Source: Limnobacter humi
GTDB lineage: Bacteria; Pseudomonadota; Gammaproteobacteria; Burkholderiales; Burkholderiaceae_B
Direction of reading: 5' to 3'
Assembly: GCF_024518835.1 (NCBI RefSeq)
Contig: NZ_JANIGO010000001.1
Span: 372,001-436,000 of the forward strand
DNA: 64,000 nucleotides
Under the pieces are notes generated by a model. That model was not told where the DNA came from. It saw nothing but the letters and a program-made list of their open reading frames with translations, and did not search any database. The position numbers and the translations under genes are program-made. Shown piece after piece: positions 1 through 9,797 of the stretch (position 1 is its first letter; every line of letters starts with the position of its first letter).

Positions 1-601
1 TGGCGGGACGCACATCCGAGGCCTCAATCACGGCGCCCAAACGCTTGGCGGTCGCGATGGCCTGAAGACCAGCCACGCCCACACCCAGAATGAGCACGCG
101 GGCCGCTTTGACGGTACCCGCTGCGGTCATGAGCATGGGCATGAAACGCTGATACACATTGGCGGCAATCATCACGGCTTTGTAGCCTGCAATGTTGGCC
201 TGGGAGGACAACACATCCATGCTTTGGGCTCGGGTGGTCCGGGGTGCCGCTTCCAGTGCAAAGGCGGTTAGACCAGCCCTGTTCATGGCTTCCAGGCCTG
301 GATTGTCAAACGGGTTCAACATGCCCACCACCACCTGGCCGGCCCGGTAAGCGGACAGCTCATTTTCTGCCGGTGCCCGCACTTTGAGGATCATGTCGCA
401 CTGGGCAATCACGTCCATGGCACGGTCAACAATGTTTGCCCCCACCTCGGCATAAGCCTGGTCGGTGATGGAGCTGGCCACACCAGCACCCGCCTGCACA
501 AACACCTCGTGCTTTTGGGCAATGAGCTTCTTCACCGTTTCAGGTGTTGCAGCTACACGCGTTTCTCCGGACCTTGTCTCGGCCGGGATTCCGATTTTCA
601 T
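1..601 (-). CDS. pntA: NAD(P) transhydrogenase subunit alpha, 3' end outside window
   Basis: This is the N-terminal 200 residues of the alpha subunit of the proton-translocating NAD(P) transhydrogenase, which moves hydride between NADH and NADP+ and carries the NAD-binding domain. The opening MKIGIPAETRSGETRVAATP is typical of the alanine dehydrogenase/PntA N-terminal domain. A glycine-rich nucleotide-binding stretch (LILGVGVAGLQAI) lies near residue 175. The ATG at 601 is preceded by AGGAG about 8 nt upstream. The gene runs off the left edge, so the rest of pntA and any pntB are not visible. The 204 bp upstream, before the btuF-like stop codon, should hold its promoter; I see no distinctive site there. 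Confidence 0.93.
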   Translation of the reverse strand, partial: MKIGIPAETRSGETRVAATPETVKKLIAQKHEVFVQAGAGVASSITDQAYAEVGANIVDRAMDVIAQCDMILKVRAPAENELSAYRAGQVVVGMLNPFDNPGLEAMNRAGLTAFALEAAPRTTRAQSMDVLSSQANIAGYKAVMIAANVYQRFMPMLMTAAGTVKAARVLILGVGVAGLQAIATAKRLGAVIEASDVRPA

Positions 602-805
602 GGAACTTCTCCTTGTGGGAAAGCGCTTTGTTGTATTGAGTATTCTTTCACTGGCCCGGCCAGACGACCCGCTGACATGGTCTGCCTGGCACCGGGGGCC
701 GCACTGCACCATCGCAATGGCTGGTCCGCACTATAGCATGGCAGTATCACCCAAACTTAGGGATTACCACAACCTGCACAGTGGACTCTGAGCGCTGTAT
801 GGCAC

Positions 806-1711
806 TCAGGGCGCTGGTCGACCTGGTGCCGGCCCCTGGCGGACCCTGTTGAGCAGGGCACACATCCGCTGGGTGGCCTCTAAAAGACGAGGACCGTTGC
901 GCACCAGGATGTCTTTTGGGAAGCTTTGAACCCAACCGTTTCGAACCGCCGGCAATGTTGACCACATCGACCATTGATGGATCAATGCACGTTCTCGGGT
1001 GTCATCACCACTGGCCAAAACCAGGCCTGGTTTTCGGGCCAACACCGCTTCAGCACTGACCTGAAACGCCAGGCCGGGCTGATCTTCAAAAACATTGCGA
1101 CCACCGCATAGCGACAGAATTTCCGATACGACATGGCTGCCACCCAAGGTCATGAGGGGCTTGGGCCACACCTGATAAAACACCGGAACCACCGCTAGCC
1201 CTTGGTGTTGGGTGCGTTGCTGCTGAATACCCGATTCCCAGGCATGAATGGCACCTTCCGACTGCCGTTCAGTGCCCAACAAACTGGACAAGCGGCGCAA
1301 GGTGGAGGCCACTTCGCCCAGCGTTTTGGGTTCGCTGACATACACAGGCACCTTGAGCGCTCGAAGACGCTCAACCACCGCCGGGTTGATGCCGGAATTC
1401 CAGACCAGCACCAGGTCTGGTTTTTGGGCTAAAACCGTTTCAGAACCCAGCAACCAGGGGGCGCCCAATTTGGGCAAACGGTTCACGTCCGACGGATAGT
1501 CGCTGGACGAATCCACCGCCACCACGGCGTTCAGACCATGGACAAAGGCCACTGATTCGGTGAGGTGGGGTGACAGCGACAACACCCGGTGAGCGGCTTG
1601 GGCCACACACACGGGGGCTTGGGTGTCGTCGAGAACACAGGTGGGCTTGGCGTGAACCGGCGCCATCATGCACAAACCAAGCAACAGGCCAGCCCATGGG
1701 TATCGGTTCAT
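806..1711 (-). CDS. btuF: BtuF-like periplasmic cobalamin-binding protein
   Basis: The product is a periplasmic substrate-binding protein of the BtuF/FepB-type helical-backbone family, expected to deliver vitamin B12 to an ABC permease. It has a signal peptide (MNRYPWAGLLLGLCMMAPVHA), the RVLSLSPHLTE motif near residue 40 and the family motif KPDLVLVWNSG near residue 98. I chose the ATG at 1711, which puts the signal peptide at the N-terminus; a GTG at 1720 is also in frame. It starts about 20 nt after the TonB-dependent receptor stop, so the two form one unit under the cobalamin riboswitch. No btuC or btuD lies in the window. Another cobinamide or siderophore substrate is possible, but the riboswitch argues for a cobamide. 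Confidence 0.87.
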   Translation of the reverse strand: MNRYPWAGLLLGLCMMAPVHAKPTCVLDDTQAPVCVAQAAHRVLSLSPHLTESVAFVHGLNAVVAVDSSSDYPSDVNRLPKLGAPWLLGSETVLAQKPDLVLVWNSGINPAVVERLRALKVPVYVSEPKTLGEVASTLRRLSSLLGTERQSEGAIHAWESGIQQQRTQHQGLAVVPVFYQVWPKPLMTLGGSHVVSEILSLCGGRNVFEDQPGLAFQVSAEAVLARKPGLVLASGDDTRERALIHQWSMWSTLPAVRNGWVQSFPKDILVRNGPRLLEATQRMCALLNRVRQGPAPGRPAP

Positions 1712-1729
1712 GTTCGGCACCGTGTTGAG

Positions 1730-3742
1730 TTAAAAATCAAACTGCGCGGTCAATCGGACATTCCGGCCAAAGTCCGGATACACCCCGACTGGATCACGCC
1801 CCGAAAACACCGCAAAGGCATTGTAGTAGCCTTGGCTGTAGTAATCGCGATCAAAGAGATTGTTGACGGAGAAGACCAGTTTGACTTTGTCCAACTGATA
1901 CCGCAGGTTGAAATCAGCCACTGCATAACCTGGTACTTTCCCATTCTCCTGTGGACCGCCCACATCACCCCCCAATCGCTGATCAGACTGGGCCTGCAAC
2001 AACAATTCCGCATTCAGCTTTTGCGTCAGGGTTTGGTTGACGGACAACAGCACCCGATGCGCAGGCACCAAGGGAACCCGTGTGCCAGCCAGGTTACCCG
2101 AACGGAACTCGGAGTCAGTGTACGTGTAGGCTGCCCGCAGGCTGGTCTGGTCAAACAGTGGGGCCTGGTGCTCCAGTTCAATGCCGTGCCGCTGGGTTTT
2201 GTCCAGGTTGACGTTGCTGAAATTCACGTTGGCAATTTCATCATCCAGCCAGATTTTGAACAGTCGCACCACCTGCTCCTGCTGACCCACTCGGCGACGA
2301 GCACCCACCTCCACTTCTTTTGAACGCTGGGGGTTGAGGAAAGTATTGGAAGGTGGTCGGGACGCGGGATCATTCTCGTCAATATTGGGCACCCGGTAAC
2401 CACGGTTGATTTTCCCAAACGCGGTGTAATCGTCGGTGAGCACCTTCGAGAATCCCAGCTCAACCGCTTCCAAATTCAAGTTGCGCTGGGTGCTTTGCTC
2501 GGTGGGGGCAAAGGGGCCTGTGTCATATCGATACTGATTGAAACGCTCAAGCCGGTAACCCGCATTCACACGCAGGGTGTCGTTCACGGTCACGTCGTCG
2601 GTAACGTACGCGGCATAGGAACTCTGCAACCCCCGTGCTGCGAAATTGCCAAAGCTGAACTGCGACTTGGCATCGAGGTCAGCCCGTTCAGAACTGACAC
2701 CCACAGTCCAGAGGTGATTCATCCCGTGCAACACAGCCGAATCGCTCACAAAACCGCTGATTTGGTCCTGAACAGTCTCGCGCTGCCCAGTGGGGTTGCC
2801 GTTCTTGAATGAGCGGCGTTGCTCCCGGTGCGACACATCCAGGCCATAGTCCATGTCCAGCCCTTTGGTCCGCAAAAACGCACTGACCACATCCCGCTTG
2901 AAAAATGAATAATCGCCCTGGTTGCTCACCGTGGGCACTGCCTGGCGCGGGTTTTGTTTGAACTCGGCCGGGCTGAGTGCGCCCGACAGTTGCGCATCGC
3001 TGCCCTCGGTGCCCACACGCACACCGGTGTATATCGACTGGCCGCTCCAGGTGAGCGTGGCTGCAGCACTGCCAAAGTCTTCTGCGCTTTGGGCGCGGTA
3101 GCCGTTGGTGTCGGACTTGGTTGCATCCACCGACAGGCCAAAACCATTTGCACCGCCCCGCAAGCCAACGGTGGTCTCCAGCGTGCTGTAGGACCCGACG
3201 GAGACCGATGCATTGCCCGACAGCGGCATGTCACCTTTGGGTTGGGTGGTGGTGATGCGAATCACGCCGCCCGAAGCACCATCGCCATAAGCCACCGATG
3301 CGCCGCCCCGCACAATTTCAATTTTCTCAATGCTGCTGACTGGAATGCTGGAAATGCGCGCAGTGGCCAGTTCTTTTTCGCTGTAGCGAATGCCATCGAC
3401 GATGATGGCCACGTTGGTGTAGGCATCGGATCCACCAAAACCACGCAGGTCGAATGTGGCATCCCGCTGGCCGACCAAACCGGGACGGGTATTCACAAAG
3501 CCCAGTTTTTGAACCACCTCGGCAATCGATGTGTAGCCCGAGTTCCGGATGTCCTCCTGGGTGATCAAGGTGGCCGACGGTGGTGCATCCGTTTTGTTGT
3601 CGATCAGCCGACTCGACTCAACGGTGACAGCCGGAAGGTCACGGCTGTTGCTCGCCGCCAATTCAATGGGTTGGGAAGCCTGTTCAGACCAGGCGGAATT
3701 GCATGCTGCCGCGCATGCGAGCGCAATCAAGGTTTTGTTCAT
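1730..3742 (-). CDS. btuB: TonB-dependent outer membrane receptor, probable cobalamin transporter
   Basis: This 670-residue protein is a TonB-dependent outer-membrane receptor. It begins with a signal peptide (MNKTLIALACAAACNSAWSE), has a TonB-box/plug region with TLITQEDIRNSGYTSIAEVV and RDATFDLRGFG, and ends in phenylalanine (RLTAQFDF) as beta-barrel proteins do. An in-frame extension upstream to 4039 exists, but it runs through the riboswitch, so the ATG at 3742 is the credible start. Placement behind a B12 riboswitch and directly before a BtuF-like gene supports cobalamin or another cobamide as substrate. That substrate call is inference; siderophore receptors look alike at this level. 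Confidence 0.88.
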   Translation of the reverse strand: MNKTLIALACAAACNSAWSEQASQPIELAASNSRDLPAVTVESSRLIDNKTDAPPSATLITQEDIRNSGYTSIAEVVQKLGFVNTRPGLVGQRDATFDLRGFGGSDAYTNVAIIVDGIRYSEKELATARISSIPVSSIEKIEIVRGGASVAYGDGASGGVIRITTTQPKGDMPLSGNASVSVGSYSTLETTVGLRGGANGFGLSVDATKSDTNGYRAQSAEDFGSAAATLTWSGQSIYTGVRVGTEGSDAQLSGALSPAEFKQNPRQAVPTVSNQGDYSFFKRDVVSAFLRTKGLDMDYGLDVSHREQRRSFKNGNPTGQRETVQDQISGFVSDSAVLHGMNHLWTVGVSSERADLDAKSQFSFGNFAARGLQSSYAAYVTDDVTVNDTLRVNAGYRLERFNQYRYDTGPFAPTEQSTQRNLNLEAVELGFSKVLTDDYTAFGKINRGYRVPNIDENDPASRPPSNTFLNPQRSKEVEVGARRRVGQQEQVVRLFKIWLDDEIANVNFSNVNLDKTQRHGIELEHQAPLFDQTSLRAAYTYTDSEFRSGNLAGTRVPLVPAHRVLLSVNQTLTQKLNAELLLQAQSDQRLGGDVGGPQENGKVPGYAVADFNLRYQLDKVKLVFSVNNLFDRDYYSQGYYNAFAVFSGRDPVGVYPDFGRNVRLTAQFDF

Positions 3743-3758
3743 GGCAGTCGGAATGAGC

Positions 3759-3777
3759 GCTGCACCCACCGTGCAGC
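3759..3777 (-). promoter_or_regulatory. Hairpin near the start codon, candidate riboswitch expression platform
   Basis: A perfect 7-bp stem (GCTGCAC / GTGCAGC) with a 5-nt loop ends 17 nt upstream of the ATG at 3742. No T-tract follows it, so if it is the expression platform of the cobalamin riboswitch, control would be at translation initiation rather than by termination. That role is inference. A second stem (GCCTGC / GCAGGC, 3918-3937) lies just downstream of the B12 box and could be part of the switching fold. Confidence 0.45.
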
Positions 3778-3939
3778 TTGTGGTCAACACCACGGGGAGC
3801 ACACCAACAGAACACCAGGCCTGAGCACCCGCAAAAGGGCGCAAGCCTGTGGATAAACCGAATGGACCATGCGGTTCAAGCCGTCTGCATGCTGCCTCCC
3901 CGCAGCACCAGCGCCTGGCCTGCGTGGGAATGCAGGCAA

Positions 3940-4120
3940 AACGGTCAAGGCCGGTATCCGGGCTTGAAAGTCTTGATGTGTCGCCTTCCCAGTCGGCCTG
4001 GCGGCCAGTACTACCAGTGGCAAAATGACACACCCGCACTTTCTTACCGTTGCGGGGGCAGCGCAGGCATTCAACCTGCTTCCCGTTTAACCGTGCTCAA
4101 AACTGAGGCACGAGCACCTT
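3940..4120 (-). promoter_or_regulatory. Cobalamin (AdoCbl) riboswitch
   Basis: On the minus strand the leader carries the conserved blocks of a cobalamin riboswitch in order: GGTGCTCGTGCCTCAG near 4118, GGTTAAACGGGAA near 4092-4080, the core ATGCCTGC then GCCCCCGCAACGGTAAG near 4070-4042, GGGAAGGCG near 3990, and the B12 box AAGCCCGGATACCGGCC at 3965-3949. It lies upstream of the TonB receptor/btuF pair and should lower their expression when adenosylcobalamin is abundant. A B12 box this close to consensus makes the identification firm; the outer P1 boundaries are approximate. Confidence 0.96.
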
Positions 4121-4214
4121 AACCCTGCTATTCTAACGTGTTTTCAAAAACGCCGATGGCCTCAAAGGCCCACAAAATCGGACAACGCAGCGCAAAAGCG
4201 CATACAGAGCAGAC

Positions 4215-4730
4215 ATGGCAGACATCTGGAAACCCAGCGTCACGGTCGCGGCCATTGTGGAGCACGATGGCAAGTTCCTGATGGTGGAAGAGCACACCAC
4301 CGATGGCGTGAAACTCAATCAGCCCGCAGGCCACCTCGACCCCGGTGAAACCCCGGCGCATGGTGCTGCGCGCGAGGCGCTGGAAGAATCCGCGTGGGAA
4401 GTACAACCGGTCGGTTTGCTGGGGATTTACCTGAGCCGCTACACCAGCTCGCGCACCGGTGAGGATGTCACCTACCTGCGCTTTGCATTTGCAGCGTCGG
4501 TGATTAAACACCACACCGACCGCGCCCTGGATGACGGCATTATCCGCACCCTGTGGATGACGCCTGATGAACTGCGCGCCAGCCAAAGCGAGCACCGCAG
4601 CCCCCTGGTGATGCGCTGTGTGGAAGAGTTTCTGGATTGGAAAGCGGGCAAACGGCCCATCATGCCGCTGGAGCATGTGTACACCCACGAAAGCGTGCTG
4701 AAAGGCCCGATGCCCCCGGGCCTGTCATAA
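4215..4730 (+). CDS. nudJ: Nudix hydrolase, NudJ-like
   Basis: A 171-residue Nudix hydrolase that should cleave a nucleoside-diphosphate-linked substrate. The Nudix box spans residues 39-61, with G39, E45, R53, E54, E57 and E58 all present; the late glycine of the consensus is alanine here. The remainder resembles NudJ, whose E. coli member hydrolyses nucleoside tri- and diphosphates and thiamine pyrophosphate-related compounds. It ends 6 nt before mnmA, and the same nudJ-mnmA pairing is common in proteobacteria, which supports the assignment. The two are probably cotranscribed. Confidence 0.88.
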   Translation: MADIWKPSVTVAAIVEHDGKFLMVEEHTTDGVKLNQPAGHLDPGETPAHGAAREALEESAWEVQPVGLLGIYLSRYTSSRTGEDVTYLRFAFAASVIKHHTDRALDDGIIRTLWMTPDELRASQSEHRSPLVMRCVEEFLDWKAGKRPIMPLEHVYTHESVLKGPMPPGLS

Positions 4731-4736
4731 ATACCC

Positions 4737-5810
4737 ATGAGCAAGACCGTTGTTATTGGAATGTCCGGCGGGGTTGACTCCTCGGTGTCTGCCTGGCTGC
4801 TGAAACAGCAGGGCTACAACGTCATCGGCCTGTTCATGAAGAACTGGGAAGACGACGACGATTCCGAATATTGCTCCAGCCGGCAAGACTGGCTGGATGC
4901 CGCCAGTGTGGCCGATGTGGTGGGTGTGGACATTGAGGCAGTCAACTTTGCCGCCGAATACAAAGACCGGGTGTTCTCGGTGTTTCTGAGCGAATACGCA
5001 GCAGGCCGCACACCCAACCCCGACATCCTGTGCAACAGCGAAATCAAATTCAAGGCCTTTCTGGACCATGCCTACAGCCTGGGAGCCGACTACATCGCCA
5101 CCGGCCACTATGCCCGTGTGCGCGAGGTCAATGGCGAGTTTCAGCTGTTGAAAGCAGTGGACCACAGCAAAGACCAGTCCTATTTTTTGCACCGGCTCAA
5201 CCAAGCCCAACTCAGCAAAACCCTGTTTCCCTTGGGTGAAATTCCCAAAACCGAGGTGCGGAAAATTGCGCATGAACTGGGTTTGTCCAATGCTGCCAAA
5301 AAAGACTCCACCGGCATTTGCTTTATTGGTGAACGCCCCTTCCGGGAGTTTCTCAACCGCTACCTGCCCACTGCGCCGGGTGCCATCCTGAACGACAAGG
5401 GCGACATCATCGGTGAACATGTGGGCCTGAGTTTCTACACGCTGGGCCAGCGCAAAGGCATTGGCATTGGTGGCCAGAAGGACAGCAACGGCGAACCCTG
5501 GTTTGTGGCCCGCAAAAACTTGCAGGACAACACACTGTACGTGGTGCAAGGCCATGACCACCCCTGGTTGCACCAAACGGTGCTGCACGCCGAGCAAGCC
5601 CATTACATCGCCGGTTACACCCCAAACCTGGACCGACTGGCCTGCAAAGCGCGTTACCGACAGGAAGATGCGGCCTGCAGCTTTCAGGTTGATGCAGACG
5701 ACCGGTTCACCCTGCACTTTGACCACAGCCAATTTGCCGTGACACCGGGGCAAAGCGCCGTGCTGTACGACGGTGAAGTATGCCTGGGCGGCGGCATTAT
5801 TGCTGGCTGA
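4737..5810 (+). CDS. mnmA: tRNA-specific 2-thiouridylase
   Basis: MnmA installs the 2-thio group on uridine 34 of tRNA Lys, Glu and Gln, using ATP and sulfur relayed from a sulfurtransferase. The PP-loop SGGVDSS is at residues 10-16. The two catalytic cysteines are at C99 (NPDILC) and C195 (STGIC). The length of 357 residues is normal for the family. It follows the Nudix gene by 6 nt, so the two likely share a transcript. Confidence 0.97.
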   Translation: MSKTVVIGMSGGVDSSVSAWLLKQQGYNVIGLFMKNWEDDDDSEYCSSRQDWLDAASVADVVGVDIEAVNFAAEYKDRVFSVFLSEYAAGRTPNPDILCNSEIKFKAFLDHAYSLGADYIATGHYARVREVNGEFQLLKAVDHSKDQSYFLHRLNQAQLSKTLFPLGEIPKTEVRKIAHELGLSNAAKKDSTGICFIGERPFREFLNRYLPTAPGAILNDKGDIIGEHVGLSFYTLGQRKGIGIGGQKDSNGEPWFVARKNLQDNTLYVVQGHDHPWLHQTVLHAEQAHYIAGYTPNLDRLACKARYRQEDAACSFQVDADDRFTLHFDHSQFAVTPGQSAVLYDGEVCLGGGIIAG

Positions 5811-5815
5811 CCAGA

Positions 5816-5833
5816 CACCCCTTGCTCGGGGTG
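5816..5833. terminator. Short hairpin after mnmA, weak terminator candidate
   Basis: The stem CACCCC / GGGGTG with a 6-nt loop sits 5 nt after the mnmA stop codon. No T-run follows, so a terminator role is only a guess from position. Confidence 0.25.
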
Positions 5834-5891
5834 GTGCTGCAAGCAGGTTCGCAGTACAGTAAACGCTTAACCATTTTGCATGGCTTAGGCG

Positions 5892-7577
5892 ATGACCACC
5901 CAACATCCCGAAGTTCCGTCGCACACCCGCCCGCCATCCCCCAAACGTCGCCTGTACGCCTTCAATGCATGGCCCGTGTCGTTTCATGCCCGCATGTTTG
6001 CCTTGTACTCGGCGTGGCTTGGTTTTATCGGCTGTGTGGCGCTCAGTGTCCTTGAGCACTTCATGCTGTGGCCATTGGCCCTGGTTTGCCTCGTGCTCGG
6101 CGTCATTGGCGCGGTGGACCTGGTTCAAACCAACCAATCCATCCGGCGAAATTACCCCATTCTCGGCCACTTGCGTTTTTTCCTGGAGTTTATTCGCCCG
6201 GAAATTCGCCAATACTTTTTTGAGTCAAACACCGAGGCGGCACCCTTCTCACGCAACCAGCGTTCGCTGGTGTACCAGCGCGCCAAATCGGTCATGGACA
6301 AGCAGGCCTTTGGCACGCAGTCAGACCTCTACCGCCAAGGCACTGAATGGCTCAACCATTCCACCGCACCGGTGCACCTGAGCAACCCGGACTTCCGCGT
6401 GCGCATTGGCGGCCCGGCCTGCACACAACCCTACAGCGCCTCCATTTTCAACATTTCGGCCATGAGCTTTGGCGCCTTGTCAGCCAATGCCATTTTGGCA
6501 CTGAACAAAGGGGCCAAGCGGGGCAACTTCGCGCACGACACCGGCGAAGGCTCCATTTCACCCTACCACCGCGAACATGGTGGCGACCTGATTTGGGAAA
6601 TTGGCAGCGGTTACTTTGGTTGCCGCAACGCCGAGGGCCAATTTGACCCAGAACGGTTTGCCGAACAAGCCTGCGACCCGCAAGTCAAGATGATCGAAAT
6701 CAAGCTGTCGCAAGGGGCAAAGCCGGGTCATGGCGGCGTGTTGCCAGGCCCGAAAGTGACGGAGGAAATTGCGCAAACCCGCGGCGTGATGGTGGGGGTG
6801 GATTGTGTATCGCCGGCTGCACACAGTGCCTTTTCAACCCCACTGGGACTGATGCAGTTCATTGGTGAACTTCGCGGCCTGAGCGGCGGAAAACCGGTGG
6901 GTATCAAACTGTGTGTGGGCCACCCTTGGGAATGGTTTGCCATGGCCAAAGCGATGCAAAGCTCGGGCACACGGCCAGATTTCATTGTGATCGACGGCAG
7001 CGAGGGAGGCACTGGCGCAGCACCCGTGGAGTTTGCCGACCACATGGGCTTCCCCTTGATTGAAGGCTTGATGCTGGTCCACAACACATTGGTGGGGTTG
7101 GACATTCGGCAAGACATCAAGCTGATTGCCAGCGGAAAAATCATTTCCGCATTCGACATTGCCAAAATGTGTGCGCTAGGTGCCGACCTCTGCAACAGTG
7201 CGCGGGGCTTCATGTTTGCGCTGGGCTGCATCATGGCGCAGGCCTGTCACACCGGCCACTGCCCCACCGGTGTCACCACGCAGGATAGAAAACGCCAACG
7301 GGCGCTCGACCCGGAAAACAAGTCAGAGCGTGTGCACAATTTCCACAGAAACACCCTGAAAGCCCTGGGTGAATTGCTGGGCGCTGCGGGTTTGGATCAT
7401 CCGCAACACTTAAAGCCACAGCATGTGTCACGGCGCATCAACGGGCAACAGGTCAGCCTGCTGGCCGACTGCTACACCTTTGCAAAACCGGGGGAGTTGC
7501 TGCGGGGCGGACGCCCCGGCAGCTTGTTTGAACAATATTGGGATGCCGCGCAGGCGGCGAGTTTCCGACTGGCTTAA
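5892..7577 (+). CDS. FMN-binding glutamate-synthase-like membrane protein
   Basis: This 561-residue protein carries the FMN-binding (GltS-type) domain of glutamate synthase without the amidotransferase or GXGXG parts. Two hydrophobic segments near residues 35-80 suggest an inner-membrane anchor. The synthase domain starts near residue 165 (SIFNISAMSFGALS) and contains the substrate-loop motif KPGHGGVLPGPKV. A cysteine cluster (GCIMAQACHTGHCPTGV, near residue 446) matches the 3Fe-4S ligands of glutamate synthase. Stand-alone proteins of this type are widespread in proteobacteria, but their reaction is not established. It may use FMN and an iron-sulfur cluster for an unknown oxidoreduction or amination. 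Confidence 0.85.
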   Translation: MTTQHPEVPSHTRPPSPKRRLYAFNAWPVSFHARMFALYSAWLGFIGCVALSVLEHFMLWPLALVCLVLGVIGAVDLVQTNQSIRRNYPILGHLRFFLEFIRPEIRQYFFESNTEAAPFSRNQRSLVYQRAKSVMDKQAFGTQSDLYRQGTEWLNHSTAPVHLSNPDFRVRIGGPACTQPYSASIFNISAMSFGALSANAILALNKGAKRGNFAHDTGEGSISPYHREHGGDLIWEIGSGYFGCRNAEGQFDPERFAEQACDPQVKMIEIKLSQGAKPGHGGVLPGPKVTEEIAQTRGVMVGVDCVSPAAHSAFSTPLGLMQFIGELRGLSGGKPVGIKLCVGHPWEWFAMAKAMQSSGTRPDFIVIDGSEGGTGAAPVEFADHMGFPLIEGLMLVHNTLVGLDIRQDIKLIASGKIISAFDIAKMCALGADLCNSARGFMFALGCIMAQACHTGHCPTGVTTQDRKRQRALDPENKSERVHNFHRNTLKALGELLGAAGLDHPQHLKPQHVSRRINGQQVSLLADCYTFAKPGELLRGGRPGSLFEQYWDAAQAASFRLA

Positions 7578-7578
7578 A

Positions 7579-8193
7579 TTACACCACCGGCCGGGTGGCT
7601 TCGAAACTGGGGCGGCAGGCCATGCGCTCAGCGTAATCCACCAGCGCTGGATATTGCTTGCGCCAGTCCAACTCGGGCATGCGGAAGTCCAGGTAAAACA
7701 GCGCACAACCTGCGGCAATATCGGCAATGCTGAACTGGTCGGTTAGGTAATGCCCAGGCATGTGCTCCACATGGTGGGCAAAGTAAGCCAGGCCGTTGTG
7801 GATTTTCTGGGTCTGGCGATCAACCCAGGCCGTGCTCACATGCTCGGCCGGGTGAAAACGCTTTTCCAGCAGAATGGCTACAGCTGCTTCGCTGATGCCC
7901 TGCCCGCACACCTCCAGCGTGCGCACTTTGGCGCGCATCTCCGGCTTGGTCGGCAGCAGAGGGATGGTGGGCATCAGGTACTCCACCTGGCCAGAAATGA
8001 CCGTGGAGTCAAACAGCACTTGACCGCCATTCAAAATCAACGCGGGTACTTTACCCAACGGGTTGTGCTCGGTGATTTTGGTATCAGGGCTCCAGACGTC
8101 CTCCAACACAAACTCAAAGGGGATTTCCTTCTCGAGCAATTGCACACGGATTTTGCGCACAAATGGGCTGGTTAAAGATCCAACGAGTTTCAT
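7579..8193 (-). CDS. Glutathione S-transferase family protein
   Basis: A 204-residue cytosolic glutathione transferase with an N-terminal thioredoxin-like domain (MKLVGSLTSPFVRKIRV, then KVPALILNGGQVLFDSTVI, the usual gamma-glutamyl-binding loop with cis-proline) and an all-helical C-terminal domain. Serine 9 in TSPF is the likely catalytic or activating residue, as in similar bacterial enzymes. The ATG at 8193 has AGGAG upstream, so longer in-frame starts (to 8313) are unlikely. It converges on the glutamate-synthase-like gene with only 1 nt between stop codons. Substrate unknown. Confidence 0.88.
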   Translation of the reverse strand: MKLVGSLTSPFVRKIRVQLLEKEIPFEFVLEDVWSPDTKITEHNPLGKVPALILNGGQVLFDSTVISGQVEYLMPTIPLLPTKPEMRAKVRTLEVCGQGISEAAVAILLEKRFHPAEHVSTAWVDRQTQKIHNGLAYFAHHVEHMPGHYLTDQFSIADIAAGCALFYLDFRMPELDWRKQYPALVDYAERMACRPSFEATRPVV

Positions 8194-8361
8194 CACTGCT
8201 CTCCTAGTTCCACAGTCCTGAAATGCAGACTGTTTGTTGTTAATACTGGTTTGTATCGGTATTTTGACCGGGTGCATACCCGGTAAATCCACAAATAGGC
8301 GGGCGACAAGCACCCATGCATGGCATGCAAAGCGAGGCGGGGTTACAATACAACGCTTTGA

Positions 8362-9762
<1,401 letters not shown>

Positions 9763-9775
9763 ACGATGTGCGATG

Positions 9776-9797
9776 GATTCCCCGACCCCGGGGAATC
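9776..9797. terminator. Inverted repeat between convergent purB and PilZ gene
   Basis: A perfect 8-bp stem (GATTCCCC / GGGGAATC) with a 6-nt loop begins 13 nt after purB and reaches the stop codon of the converging PilZ gene. It is symmetric and could end transcription from both sides. No clear T-tract follows on either strand, so the terminator role is inferred from position. Confidence 0.5.

Noticed and set aside
1589-2323. Plus-strand 244-aa ORF antisense to the TonB receptor
   Set aside because: Overlaps a gene with strong motifs and shows no recognisable domain; it is a GC-driven shadow frame.
3743-4039. N-terminal extension of the TonB receptor
   Set aside because: Encoded by the cobalamin riboswitch region; the signal peptide starts at 3742.
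4725-6212. Minus-strand 495-aa ORF opposite mnmA and the next gene
   Set aside because: Translation lacks any domain and lies opposite two well-supported genes.
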